Below, piece after piece: positions 35,201 through 43,230 of a stretch of 55,563 nt of DNA. This DNA is from an uncultured Muribaculaceae bacterium (GTDB lineage: Bacteria; Bacteroidota; Bacteroidia; Bacteroidales; Muribaculaceae): positions 1-55,563 of the forward strand of contig CANCXM010000020.1 of assembly GCA_947381945.1 (NCBI GenBank), written 5' to 3'. A model generated the notes under the pieces. The model worked only from the letters and a program-made list of their open reading frames with translations. It had not been told where the DNA came from and did not search any database. The position numbers were made by a program, and so were the translations under genes. Within the stretch, counting starts at the first letter, position 1, and each line of letters begins with the position of its first letter.

Positions 35201-35536
35201 TATTTTGATTACTGGACAGAGGAAACCGGCAATCAGAGCCACTACTTCCCGGCCCTCAACAACAGCCGCGAACTCACATCATATACCGGTTACTACGCAC
35301 TGTCGTTTGTCGACGGTTCATTCTTCAAAATCAAGAATATCACCCTCGGCTACACTCTGCCTCAGAATCTCCTGAAACGTGCCGGTATCAGCAAACTCCG
35401 TGTCTACACCACAATCACCAACCCCTTGGTAGTGGCCAAGAGCAACCTTCTCAAGGACTATGACCCCGAAATGAACGGAAGCCTCAACTACCCTCTCACC
35501 AAACAATTTGTGTTCGGTCTTAACCTTACATTATAA
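32252..35536 (+). CDS. SusC/RagA family TonB-linked outer membrane protein
   Basis: A 1094-residue outer-membrane importer. Residues 1-40 are the signal peptide (ending MTAQASG). Residues 57-135 are the carboxypeptidase-regulatory-like domain (ITGTVLDENGDPMIGVSVIE), then the TonB plug (MLDEVVTIGYGTVKKRDLTG) and the 22-strand barrel up to VFGLNLTL. This is the standard architecture and length. It imports oligosaccharide or peptide delivered by the SusD protein encoded 15 nt downstream. No glycoside hydrolase or regulator is next to it, so the substrate is not indicated. Confidence 0.95.
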   Translation: MKKNPKTPSLSLNVLNDRKLACAALALCLMGGTAMTAQASGNRGGQASDSQQVATTSRITGTVLDENGDPMIGVSVIEEGTKTGVATDLDGNFTLNVHPGAVLQFSYIGYKTQSVKVGKTNSIEVTMQPDTNMLDEVVTIGYGTVKKRDLTGAVASVKNEDITLSPTSNAMDALQGKVAGLDITRSSGQAGATPTVQLRGNRSFTASGNPTYIIDGMPGDINTLNPNDIESIEVLKDASSTAIYGSSGANGVIIVTTKSGKEGKTSVNFNAYLGVNGWSTVPKVHDSRSFYNLREKAIVAGGGSTDVSNVLGSAYGAYQSALDLDPNLTVDSWLGANSIDWADALLKTGITQNYSISVSGGTEKTKAYFSLNFSDEEGQYSNDNNKIYSTNIRVDHKVKSWLDLGVNLQGSYTYRNSAYAKLEGVLKQSPIGSLYDSEGNVNLSPVAGSDTPSLLLNNKSNYRNNYQVTRIYLNPYIRVTPFKGFTWESRVNASLVYNTHNYFQGEGSYLYYNSSGVTSQGTNANVKAYVDQYHDADYKWENILTYNFTINKDHNFTLTGVTSWNHNREAQIYGEGKNISSNSYLWHNLSEDDANLANTFAKTDYVMSKGIGLVGRVNYSFAGKYLASASVRRDGSSRLADGTRWDTFPAFSIGWRISDEPFMDKLRYGGYIDNLKLRVGYGVTGTASIKPYASFSSFMPGMTILGSGLSNSSYFSQNIANLNLTWEKSKSWNFGLDASVFGNRVELTADYYRTKTVDVIYNRMVPVNNGAFTASSQYTTNVNVCQTLNNGIELAVTGRPFIERKPGDFSWTINGTFTANKEKITRLMTADQEYITNGDGGNVYYKGYPVNSYYHYKLQGTWKTSEAADAEVFGCKPGDLKIYVPGLIHDGPGKYSRWEDIEGANGEIERTLVNYDADNQYVVSGNDYQVIGHNSPDWTMGLKNTFTYKNFDLSIYMYWRFGQTIKYDMLGSYDPKAGANFPTYFDYWTEETGNQSHYFPALNNSRELTSYTGYYALSFVDGSFFKIKNITLGYTLPQNLLKRAGISKLRVYTTITNPLVVAKSNLLKDYDPEMNGSLNYPLTKQFVFGLNLTL

Positions 35537-35550
35537 AACTTAGAAAAACA

Positions 35551-37536
35551 ATGAAAAATTTTCTCAAATATACCTTAGCGGCACTTGTGGGCTCTACTAT
35601 CGGCTTGACTTCCTGTAGTCTTGACGAGTACAACCCCTCGGCCGGTAATCAGACTATCGAATCTTTCGAAACATGGAAGGGGGTTGCCACTTACTGCTAC
35701 TCACCCCTTGCCACCCAGCTTTACAGTGTCTATGACTTCCTGAGCCTCGCCGAGGGCGGAACCGACATGTGGTTATGCCCCTCCGGCAACCGTGACTACG
35801 CCAAGCAGCTCATCTATTATGATGGACTCACCACTAACACCAACGCCTCCAACAAGGTTTTCAAGCAGGCATACGCAACAATTGCATCGTGCAACTCAGT
35901 GGTTGCCAACGCTGACAAGGTGCAGGGCGGAACCGAGGAGGAGAAAGTGAAAATTGTGGCTGAAGCCAAGACTCTGCGTGCATTCTACAATCTTCTTCTT
36001 GTCACCTACTACGGCCCCGTGACCCTTACAAAGCAAGAAGTCGGAAATATCAATACAAGCCCCACACGAAATACCGTGGAGGAATTCTACACTGCCATTA
36101 TCACTGACCTCAAGGAAGCGGCTGCAGTGCTCGATAATGTACCCGTTGACGGTAACTATGCCCGTGTGACCAAGAAGACCGCCCTTGGAATCATGGCCCG
36201 TGCCTACGCCCAGGGCGCCGGCGAGGGTCTCAGCGAAGATGGAAAATCATACTGGCAACGTGCCCGTGAGGTGGCAGAGGACATGATTACCAATGCCTCA
36301 GCCTACAACATATATCTCCACGACAATATCGATGACCTCTGGGCGCAGGAAAACAACCGCAACAATAAAGAAGCTCTCTTTATCGCATCAGGTGCCAACA
36401 CCACGCTCTCAGATTTCAAAGATGGCAACTATACGAAGAACAATCTCTTCACCTACATTTTCTGTAATCCCAACAAGCTCAACGACCTCTACACCAGAAG
36501 CGACAAGACAAACTACTATCTCGGACGCACCAACAACAACACTTTCGCGCCCTCCAAGTACTCGCTTGATGTATTCGACCCCTCATGGGACCGCCGTTGG
36601 GAAAACACCTTCATGACAGCCTACGGTATGTTCTCGATGACTGACCCGAAGTATCAGTGGGTCGGCCCGTACAACGGCACATGCGTCACAATCACTCCTC
36701 CGATGGTCAAGAAGTATGGTCTGAGCTCAAAGTTCACCGGAAAGAAAATCTACCCTTATGCAGACATGACAGTTGTAGAAGGTGGTGCTTTCAACCAGTA
36801 TGTCCCCGCAGGTATATGGCCCAAGGGTGAAACTTCAGGCAACCGTGAGAAACTTGTACAGACAAAGAACGCCTATGTTATTGATTACCCGGTAGCTCTT
36901 GACGATAACCGCTTCGCTTTCGTCATGTCAAAGGAAAGCCGCACGGCAGAAGAGAAGGCCCAAAGCCAGTATTTCACCATCAATATCGATGACCTCTTCG
37001 GCAGCAGCGAATATGCTACAGAGTATAAGACAGAGCAGTTTGACGGAACCAACTCCTACCAGCTATATCCCTCGCTGATTAAGTTCAACTGGTGCTACAA
37101 CGGCTCATGGGGAAGCCAGGTCAACACAAAGAACGGTGAAATGATGATTATGCGCACAGCCGAAATCTACCTCATCGCAGCCGAAGCCTGCCAGCAGCTC
37201 GGCGATGCGGCAGCAGCAGCTAAACATCTCGAACCTCTGCGCATACGCGCCACACGTCCCGGAATGACCACTCCGGCACTCGGCACAGTCACTGAAGATG
37301 TTATCTTCGATGAATATGCCCGCGAAATGGCCGGTGAGCTCAACCGTTGGGCACTGCTCAAGCGTCACCATGCCTTCGAGACCCGTCTGGAAAAATACAA
37401 CAAGCGCGCAGCCGCCTTCTTCAAGCCCGACAGACACTATCTCCGTCCTATCTCGGCTGACTTCCTCAACCAGATTGACAACAGAGACGAGTACGGTGAC
37501 AACGGCTACGGCACCACTCCCGGTAAAGGCTTCTAA
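35551..37536 (+). CDS. SusD/RagB family nutrient-binding lipoprotein
   Basis: A 661-residue surface lipoprotein, with SPII signal ending LTSC and SLDEYNPSA after it. The helical TPR-like core is seen in KQAYATIASCNSVVANADKV and MRTAEIYLIAAEACQQLGDA, and the C-terminal REMAGELNRWALLKRHHAF segment is typical. It caps the SusC barrel and binds the ligand. It is 15 nt from susC, so the two are one operon. At 661 residues it is on the long side for SusD (often 500-600). Confidence 0.93.
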   Translation: MKNFLKYTLAALVGSTIGLTSCSLDEYNPSAGNQTIESFETWKGVATYCYSPLATQLYSVYDFLSLAEGGTDMWLCPSGNRDYAKQLIYYDGLTTNTNASNKVFKQAYATIASCNSVVANADKVQGGTEEEKVKIVAEAKTLRAFYNLLLVTYYGPVTLTKQEVGNINTSPTRNTVEEFYTAIITDLKEAAAVLDNVPVDGNYARVTKKTALGIMARAYAQGAGEGLSEDGKSYWQRAREVAEDMITNASAYNIYLHDNIDDLWAQENNRNNKEALFIASGANTTLSDFKDGNYTKNNLFTYIFCNPNKLNDLYTRSDKTNYYLGRTNNNTFAPSKYSLDVFDPSWDRRWENTFMTAYGMFSMTDPKYQWVGPYNGTCVTITPPMVKKYGLSSKFTGKKIYPYADMTVVEGGAFNQYVPAGIWPKGETSGNREKLVQTKNAYVIDYPVALDDNRFAFVMSKESRTAEEKAQSQYFTINIDDLFGSSEYATEYKTEQFDGTNSYQLYPSLIKFNWCYNGSWGSQVNTKNGEMMIMRTAEIYLIAAEACQQLGDAAAAAKHLEPLRIRATRPGMTTPALGTVTEDVIFDEYAREMAGELNRWALLKRHHAFETRLEKYNKRAAAFFKPDRHYLRPISADFLNQIDNRDEYGDNGYGTTPGKGF

Positions 37537-37567
37537 AACATAGCCATTCCCCGAAAAACATCAGATA

Positions 37568-37596
37568 AAAGTCCCGGCCACACGGGCCGGGACTTT
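37568..37596 (+). terminator. GC-rich hairpin after susD
   Basis: AAAGTCCCGGCC (37568-37579) pairs perfectly with GGCCGGGACTTT (37585-37596). The T-run after it is poor (ACAACC), so it may be an attenuator or mRNA-stability hairpin that tunes the level of the next gene. Confidence 0.65.
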
Positions 37597-37642
37597 ACAA
37601 CCAACAACTTTGTGTTTCCTTAAATATCAAAACAACACTTTT

Positions 37643-39055
37643 ATGAAAAAAACTTTACTCCTCGCCACTGCTTCAATTATGGCAATGGCTGCCACAGCGC
37701 AAACAGTTATCGCACCTCCAACAGTAGATGAAGCCAAAGCAGCCGGCTACGCCGCTCTTTGGGGTGACTATCAGTATGGCTATGTCATCCCCAACGAAAC
37801 CGTCCTCACCGATAATGCAGACCTTAAAGTCGTTATGAACAACGGCAGCACAGACAAAGCCGGTGCGAACGTCAGCATCACAGGTCTCAACACCGAATTA
37901 TTTGACAGAGCTTTCAACATAGGTTCTGCCGCAGATTTCGGTTATTTCGAGCCCGTATATAGCCTCGAAGTCATTTCAAATGGTATCAAGCAGCCTTACG
38001 CTATATTCACCGTTGACCCCAAGATTGATGGCGAACTGACTCTTTACACCAACCGTGGTAATAAGAAGCAGACTGTATTCGTATGGGATAGAACTGCCAA
38101 TGAAGAGGTAGGTACCTACGTCCTCGTCAGCTCAGCACAGCCCGGTGATTATGGTAAATCACTCATCAGCGAAGCCACTGTCGGTCTGACCGCAGGTCAC
38201 TCCTATTGGGTTTTCGGCTCTGAGACAGGTTCCAATATCTACCTGTATGAGATGACCTACACACCTGTATCTTCAGAGAACTATTCCGTAAAGGAATTTG
38301 ACGCATCAAAATTCTCTACTGTAATCGTTCCTCCCACTGTAGATGAAGCTAAGGCCTTGAATTATGAAGCACTTTGGAGCGACTATAAGTATGGCTATGT
38401 CATGCCTAACGGAACTGTGGTTGCAGATTCCGATGAGCTGAAAGTTGTCATGGACAATGGCAGCACAGAAAAACCCGGCGCCAACGTCAGCACTTCCGGA
38501 GTCAATACCACCGTCTTTGACAGAGCGTTCAACATCGGTTCTGCCGCAGGCTTCGGTTTCTTCGAGCCCGTATATAGCCTTGAAGTCATTTCAAATGGTA
38601 TCAAGCAGCCATACGCCATCTTTACTGTAGATGCAAAGATTGGTGGCGAACTGACAATGTACACAAACCGTGGCAATAAAAAACAAACCATCTTCGTATG
38701 GGATAGAACCGCCAACCAAGAAGTAGGCACCTATGCCCTCGTCAGCTCAGTTCAGCCCGGTGATGCCGGAAAAGAACTCATCAGCAAAGCCACTGTCGGT
38801 CTGACCGAAGGCCACTCATATTGGATTTTCGGCTCCGAGACAGGTTCTAACATCTTCATGTACGCGATGGGCTATAACAGCTATAAATCATCCAACTACG
38901 GCTACACCGGCGATTCAGGCACAAGCGCTATCACCGACGTAATTGTTAACGAACAGCCTCAGTCAAATGTTATCTACAACGTTCTCGGTCAGAAAGTCGA
39001 CGAAAACTACAAGGGCCTCGTTATCAAGAACGGCAAAAAATACATCCAGCGATAA
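37643..39055 (+). CDS. Secreted protein with duplicated 190-residue domain
   Basis: A 470-residue protein starting MKKTLLLATASIMAMAATAQ, a clear signal peptide. The frame extends upstream only to a TTG at 37610. Residues 21-215 and 226-420 are two copies of one domain, about 80% identical by eye (PYAIFTVD, TNRGNKKQT, FGSETGSNI shared). The tail NVIYNVLGQKVDENYKGLVI resembles the short C-terminal sorting motif of Bacteroidetes secreted proteins. The domain fold is unrecognised but beta-rich. It follows SusD behind a hairpin, so it could be a surface glycan-binding protein of this locus; that is inference. Confidence 0.75.
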   Translation: MKKTLLLATASIMAMAATAQTVIAPPTVDEAKAAGYAALWGDYQYGYVIPNETVLTDNADLKVVMNNGSTDKAGANVSITGLNTELFDRAFNIGSAADFGYFEPVYSLEVISNGIKQPYAIFTVDPKIDGELTLYTNRGNKKQTVFVWDRTANEEVGTYVLVSSAQPGDYGKSLISEATVGLTAGHSYWVFGSETGSNIYLYEMTYTPVSSENYSVKEFDASKFSTVIVPPTVDEAKALNYEALWSDYKYGYVMPNGTVVADSDELKVVMDNGSTEKPGANVSTSGVNTTVFDRAFNIGSAAGFGFFEPVYSLEVISNGIKQPYAIFTVDAKIGGELTMYTNRGNKKQTIFVWDRTANQEVGTYALVSSVQPGDAGKELISKATVGLTEGHSYWIFGSETGSNIFMYAMGYNSYKSSNYGYTGDSGTSAITDVIVNEQPQSNVIYNVLGQKVDENYKGLVIKNGKKYIQR

Positions 39056-39121
39056 AAAATGATGCTGAATAATGAATCAAATAAAATAGCACCTTAATAT
39101 TTACATGACGTAATAATGAGC

Positions 39122-39160
39122 ATCGTCCGTCACTGCGTGAGCAGCGGCGGACGATTTTTT
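39122..39160 (+). terminator. Intrinsic terminator
   Basis: ATCGTCCG (39122-39129) pairs with CGGACGAT (39148-39155), with CTGC/GCAG pairing inside the loop, followed by TTTTTT. It ends the SusC operon 66 nt after the last stop codon. Confidence 0.85.
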
Positions 39161-39196
39161 ACGACAATTTATAACTTGTAATTTAAAGTATTATTG

Positions 39197-39204
39197 TAAC
39201 TTTG
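39197..39204 (+). promoter_or_regulatory. Promoter -7 box TAACTTTG
   Basis: Full TAnnTTTG match, 41 nt upstream of the ATG at 39245. Confidence 0.7.
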
Positions 39205-39244
39205 TCAAAAACCGGTCCGCGACCACTAACCACGTCACTTCAAC

Positions 39245-40810
39245 ATGTCAACCATAAAATACCCCATCGGCATTCAGAATTTCCGTGATCTCCGACGGAA
39301 CGGCTACATCTATGTCGACAAGACAGATTATGTGTGGCGGCTCGCAACTACCGGGAAATATTACTTCCTCAGCCGTCCGCGCCGTTTTGGAAAAAGCCTG
39401 CTTGTCTCCACTCTCGAAGCATACTTCCGGGGATGGAGAGAGCTGTTCGACGGACTTGCCATATCCGGACTTGAGACATCGTGGGATTCATATCCCATAT
39501 TCCATCTCGACTTATCTGGTGAGAACTACAAGGACGCACGCACACTCTATCAGGGACTCAATTTCTTCCTGAGCGAAATCGACCGCGAGTTCGGAATAGA
39601 CACCACCGGCGACCTCACCCCCGCCCTGCGCTTCAAGAGCGCCATCCGTCAGGTGGCGGAACTGACCGGCAAACCGGTAGTCATACTCATTGATGAATAT
39701 GACACACCCCTCACGCAGACCATCCACAACCCACAGCTTCAAGAGGAGCTCCGTGCCATCCTCAAAGGATTCTACGGAGTGCTGAAACCGATGGATGGCC
39801 ACATCCGCTTTGCCATGCTCACAGGAGTCACACGTTTCAGCAAGGTAAGCATCTTCAGCGACCTCAACAACCTCCGCGACATATCATTCCTGCCCGATTA
39901 CAATGCCATCTGCGGAATAAGCGAATCGGAAATAAAAGCCTACTTCACCCCCTCAGTCCAATCATTTGCCGAAGCCCGTGGACTCGGGGCGACGGAACTC
40001 TTCGAGCGCTTGCGCATAAACTACGACGGCTACCATTTCTCATCGCCCGAAAGGACAGAAGGCATCTACAATCCTTTCAGCGTCCTCAACGCCCTCATTT
40101 CAAAATCAATTGATGACTACTGGTTTGAGACCGGAACACCGACATATCTTGTAAGCCTCCTCAAAGACAGGCACTATGATCTCAGCGGACTCAACGATAT
40201 CCAGATTTCAACTGACGAGCTATCCGGACTTGACATAGCCATGTCCAACCCAATCCCTCTGATGTATCAGAGCGGTTATCTGACCATCAAGAAACATATT
40301 CCTGATTTTGACCTTTATGTCCTCGGCTTCCCGAATCAGGAAGTGAAAAAGGCATTCACAAAATTTCTATTCCCCTTCTATACTCCAGTGCCAAACGCCG
40401 GCCGGAGCGTATGGTTCATAAGCAACTTCATCAAGGATATTGACAACGGCGACATTGATGGATTCATGACCCGTCTGCAAAGCCTTTTCGCTGATTTCCC
40501 CTACGATCAGGTGCGCGACATCGAGCTCCACTACCATAATGTCCTCTATCTTGTGTTTACACTGATGGGCTACTATACCCGGACCGAGTACCGCACGAGC
40601 CGTGGTCGTGCCGATCTCGTAGTCTTTTCACGCGATTCAATCTATATTTTCGAATTCAAACTCGACAAATCGCCCGAAGAAGCCATAGCCCAAATCAAAG
40701 CCACTGACTATGCGCAGCCATTCTCCAAGGACGGCCGACGGATAGTAAAAATCGGAGTCAATTTTTCAAGTCTGTCGCGCAATATCGACGGATGGATTAT
40801 GGAGGAATGA
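39245..40810 (+). CDS. AAA-ATPase_like/PDDEXK_9 protein
   Basis: A 521-residue protein of a family very common in Bacteroidales. It begins with the family block (KYPIGIQNFRDLRRNGYIYV), has a P-loop SRPRRFGKSLL at residues 43-53 and a Walker B-like VVILIDEYDTPL near 155. The C-terminal 90 residues are PDDEXK_9: the acidic residue in RGRADLVVF near 455 and EFKLDK near 471 give D and ExK. The role of the family is not established; its members are abundant and mobile-looking. It is monocistronic, with its own promoter. Confidence 0.9.
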   Translation: MSTIKYPIGIQNFRDLRRNGYIYVDKTDYVWRLATTGKYYFLSRPRRFGKSLLVSTLEAYFRGWRELFDGLAISGLETSWDSYPIFHLDLSGENYKDARTLYQGLNFFLSEIDREFGIDTTGDLTPALRFKSAIRQVAELTGKPVVILIDEYDTPLTQTIHNPQLQEELRAILKGFYGVLKPMDGHIRFAMLTGVTRFSKVSIFSDLNNLRDISFLPDYNAICGISESEIKAYFTPSVQSFAEARGLGATELFERLRINYDGYHFSSPERTEGIYNPFSVLNALISKSIDDYWFETGTPTYLVSLLKDRHYDLSGLNDIQISTDELSGLDIAMSNPIPLMYQSGYLTIKKHIPDFDLYVLGFPNQEVKKAFTKFLFPFYTPVPNAGRSVWFISNFIKDIDNGDIDGFMTRLQSLFADFPYDQVRDIELHYHNVLYLVFTLMGYYTRTEYRTSRGRADLVVFSRDSIYIFEFKLDKSPEEAIAQIKATDYAQPFSKDGRRIVKIGVNFSSLSRNIDGWIMEE

Positions 40811-40904
40811 TAAATAACAGCCCTCTGAGGGTGATTTTTGACGGATAGTGCATGATTAAGGAATTTTTTCTTCAATTTATTTGCCGAAGACAAAGTTTAT
40901 TCAC

Positions 40905-40912
40905 TAATTTTG
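40905..40912 (+). promoter_or_regulatory. Promoter -7 box TAATTTTG
   Basis: Full TAnnTTTG match, 35 nt upstream of the ATG at 40947. Confidence 0.7.
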
Positions 40913-40946
40913 CAACAAAATAAACAAATCAGGTCTGACACACCCT

Positions 40947-41699
40947 ATGCAGTCCGTCATGACAACCGTTGACAGCGTGGTCATTATTCCTACCTACAAC
41001 GAGAAGGAAAATGTAGCCGCCATCATCGAGGCAGTGTTCTCACTGCCCCGAGAATTCGACGTTCTGATTATCGACGACAATTCGCCCGACGGAACGGCCG
41101 ACATTGTCAAGGATTTACAGAAAAAATTCGCCGGTCGCCTCCATCTGCTCCAGCGCAAAGGCAAACTCGGCCTCGGAACGGCCTACATCGCCGGATTCAA
41201 ATGGGCACTCCAACACGGCTACAGCTTCGTGTTTGAAATGGACGCCGACTTCTCCCACAACCCCAATGACCTTCTCAAGCTCTACGATGCCTGCGCCAAC
41301 CAGGGTGCTGACGTCGCCGTCGGCTCGCGCTATGTCACCGGGGTCAATGTGGTCAACTGGCCTATGGGAAGAGTGCTGATGTCGTTCTACGCCTCCCGCT
41401 ATGTCCGCATCGTCACAGGAATGCCCATCAACGACTCCACCGCCGGCTTCGTCTGCTACCGCCGCGAAGTCCTTGAGACACTTCCGCTGGACGACATACG
41501 CTTCAAGGGCTATGCCTTCCAGATTGAAATGAAATTCCTTGCCTACAAATACGGATTCAAGATTGTCGAAGTCCCGATCATCTTCGTCAACCGCGTCCTC
41601 GGCACCTCAAAAATGAGTTCCGGAATCTTCAGCGAAGGATTCTTCGGAGTCCTCCGCCTCAAATGGTCAAGCCTCTTCAACAAATACGAGCGCAAATAA
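40947..41699 (+). CDS. Polyprenol monophosphomannose synthase (GT2)
   Basis: A 250-residue family 2 glycosyltransferase that would transfer mannose from GDP-mannose to polyprenyl phosphate at the inner face of the inner membrane. Motifs are VVIIPTYNEKEN at the start, IIDDNSPDGTAD, EMDADFSHNP (the DxD-type metal site) and GSRYVTG. The tail has no strong membrane helix (FFGVLRLKWSSLFNKYERK), so it is the soluble DPM1 type. ATGs at 40947 and 40959 are both possible. It is followed 57 nt later by dihydroorotase, a neighbour common in this order. Confidence 0.87.
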   Translation: MQSVMTTVDSVVIIPTYNEKENVAAIIEAVFSLPREFDVLIIDDNSPDGTADIVKDLQKKFAGRLHLLQRKGKLGLGTAYIAGFKWALQHGYSFVFEMDADFSHNPNDLLKLYDACANQGADVAVGSRYVTGVNVVNWPMGRVLMSFYASRYVRIVTGMPINDSTAGFVCYRREVLETLPLDDIRFKGYAFQIEMKFLAYKYGFKIVEVPIIFVNRVLGTSKMSSGIFSEGFFGVLRLKWSSLFNKYERK

Positions 41700-41756
41700 C
41701 CCCCTCTATACTCTATACTTTACACTCTATACTTTATCCTTAATACTTCAACGCCG
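41700..41756. repeat. CTCTATACTTTA repeats
   Basis: About 50 bases of CCTCTATACTCTATACTTTA-type units (period about 11-12) between the two genes; same family as at 25045, 29580 and 54129. Confidence 0.6.
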
Positions 41757-43172
41757 ATGCTCACCCTCCTTCACAACGCCGAAATCGTCAACGAAGGCCG
41801 ACGCTTCAAAGGCAGCATAGTCATTGACGGGCAGTTCATCAGCCGCATCTTCGATGAAAGCACGCCGGAGGCCGAAGATGTGTCCGGACTCGAAGCCGCC
41901 CTCACGAGTGCCGACAGAGTCATCGACTGCGAAGGCGCCCTCCTGATGCCCGGTGTCATCGACACACATGTCCATTTCCGCGACCCCGGTCTCACCGAAA
42001 AAGGCGACATCGAGACCGAAAGCCGCGCAGCCGTGGCCGGAGGTGTGACCTCCTACATCGACATGCCCAACACACGCCCCGCGACAGTCACCCGCGAGGC
42101 CGTCGACAACAAAATCAAACGCGCGTCGGAAGTCTCCGCAGCTAACTTCGGCTTCTTCATCGGCGCGACCAACGATAACCTCCCCGAACTCCTCGACACC
42201 GACTATACCCGCGTGGCCGGTATCAAACTCTTCCTCGGCTCATCGACCGGCAACATGCTCGTCGACGACCCCGACACCCTCGCCACCCTCTTCAGCAAAG
42301 CTCCGGCCCTCATCGCCGTCCATGCCGAAGACGAGGCAATCATCCGCGCCTCGCGCGAAAAGCTCCTCGACGAGTGCGGAGGCAGCATCCCGGTGGAACG
42401 CCACCCCGACGTACGTCCCCGCAGCGCCTGTGTCAAGGCCACCCGCCGTGCCATCGACCTTGCCCGTCGCAGCGGAGCGCATCTCCACATCTGCCACATC
42501 TCCACCGCCGACGAGCTTCAGCTCATCAAAGAAGCCAAGGCCGAAGGTGTGAAAGTTACGGCAGAAACCTGTCCGCAATACCTCCTCTTCGACCGCAACG
42601 ACTTCGACCGCCTCGGAGCGCGCATCAAGTGCAACCCGGCCATCAAGGATAGCTCCGACCGCATAGCCCTCCTGCGCGAACTCCTCCCCGGAGGCGTCAT
42701 CGACACCATAGCCACCGACCATGCGCCCCATCTGCTCTCGCAGAAAGAGGGAGACGCGCTGACCGCCGCCTCCGGAATGCCGATGGTCCAGTTCTCGCTC
42801 CGCGCCATGCTCGAACTCCTCGACACCGAATCCGAACTGCAGTCAGCCGGACCGGAGCGCATCGCCGAACTGATGGCCCACAACCCTGCCCATCTGCTCG
42901 GCCTTGACCGCCGCGGATTCATCCGCGAAGGCTACTATGCCGACCTCGTCCTCCTCGAACCCTCCTCCCCGACCGCCGTTCCCTCCAAAGTGACCGACGC
43001 AGAAGTTGCAGGCCGCTGCGGATGGACCCCCCTTGCAGGCATGAGCCTCACCCCCAAGGTGAGGACAACCTTCGTCAACGGCATGGAGGCCTACGACCGT
43101 GGCACATTCGCCACACCCCACGGCAGTCCGCTCCGCTTCACATCCGGAACGGCCTCCGACGGAAAAGAATAA
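41757..43172 (+). CDS. pyrC: Dihydroorotase
   Basis: A 471-residue class I dihydroorotase, an amidohydrolase making dihydroorotate from carbamoyl-aspartate. The metal motif is DTHVHFRDPGL (H71, H73), the bridging-lysine region is near IKLFLGSSTGNM, further histidines lie in VHAEDE and LHICHIST, and the catalytic aspartate is in TIATDHAPH. The 471-residue length fits class I. It sits between the mannosyltransferase and korA; the gap to korA has no clear promoter, so one transcript may cover all of them. Confidence 0.92.
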   Translation: MLTLLHNAEIVNEGRRFKGSIVIDGQFISRIFDESTPEAEDVSGLEAALTSADRVIDCEGALLMPGVIDTHVHFRDPGLTEKGDIETESRAAVAGGVTSYIDMPNTRPATVTREAVDNKIKRASEVSAANFGFFIGATNDNLPELLDTDYTRVAGIKLFLGSSTGNMLVDDPDTLATLFSKAPALIAVHAEDEAIIRASREKLLDECGGSIPVERHPDVRPRSACVKATRRAIDLARRSGAHLHICHISTADELQLIKEAKAEGVKVTAETCPQYLLFDRNDFDRLGARIKCNPAIKDSSDRIALLRELLPGGVIDTIATDHAPHLLSQKEGDALTAASGMPMVQFSLRAMLELLDTESELQSAGPERIAELMAHNPAHLLGLDRRGFIREGYYADLVLLEPSSPTAVPSKVTDAEVAGRCGWTPLAGMSLTPKVRTTFVNGMEAYDRGTFATPHGSPLRFTSGTASDGKE

Positions 43173-43230
43173 AAAAGTAGTGGATTTTTCAACCATGAAC
43201 AACATATAAAATCTTTAACCTTCACACATT

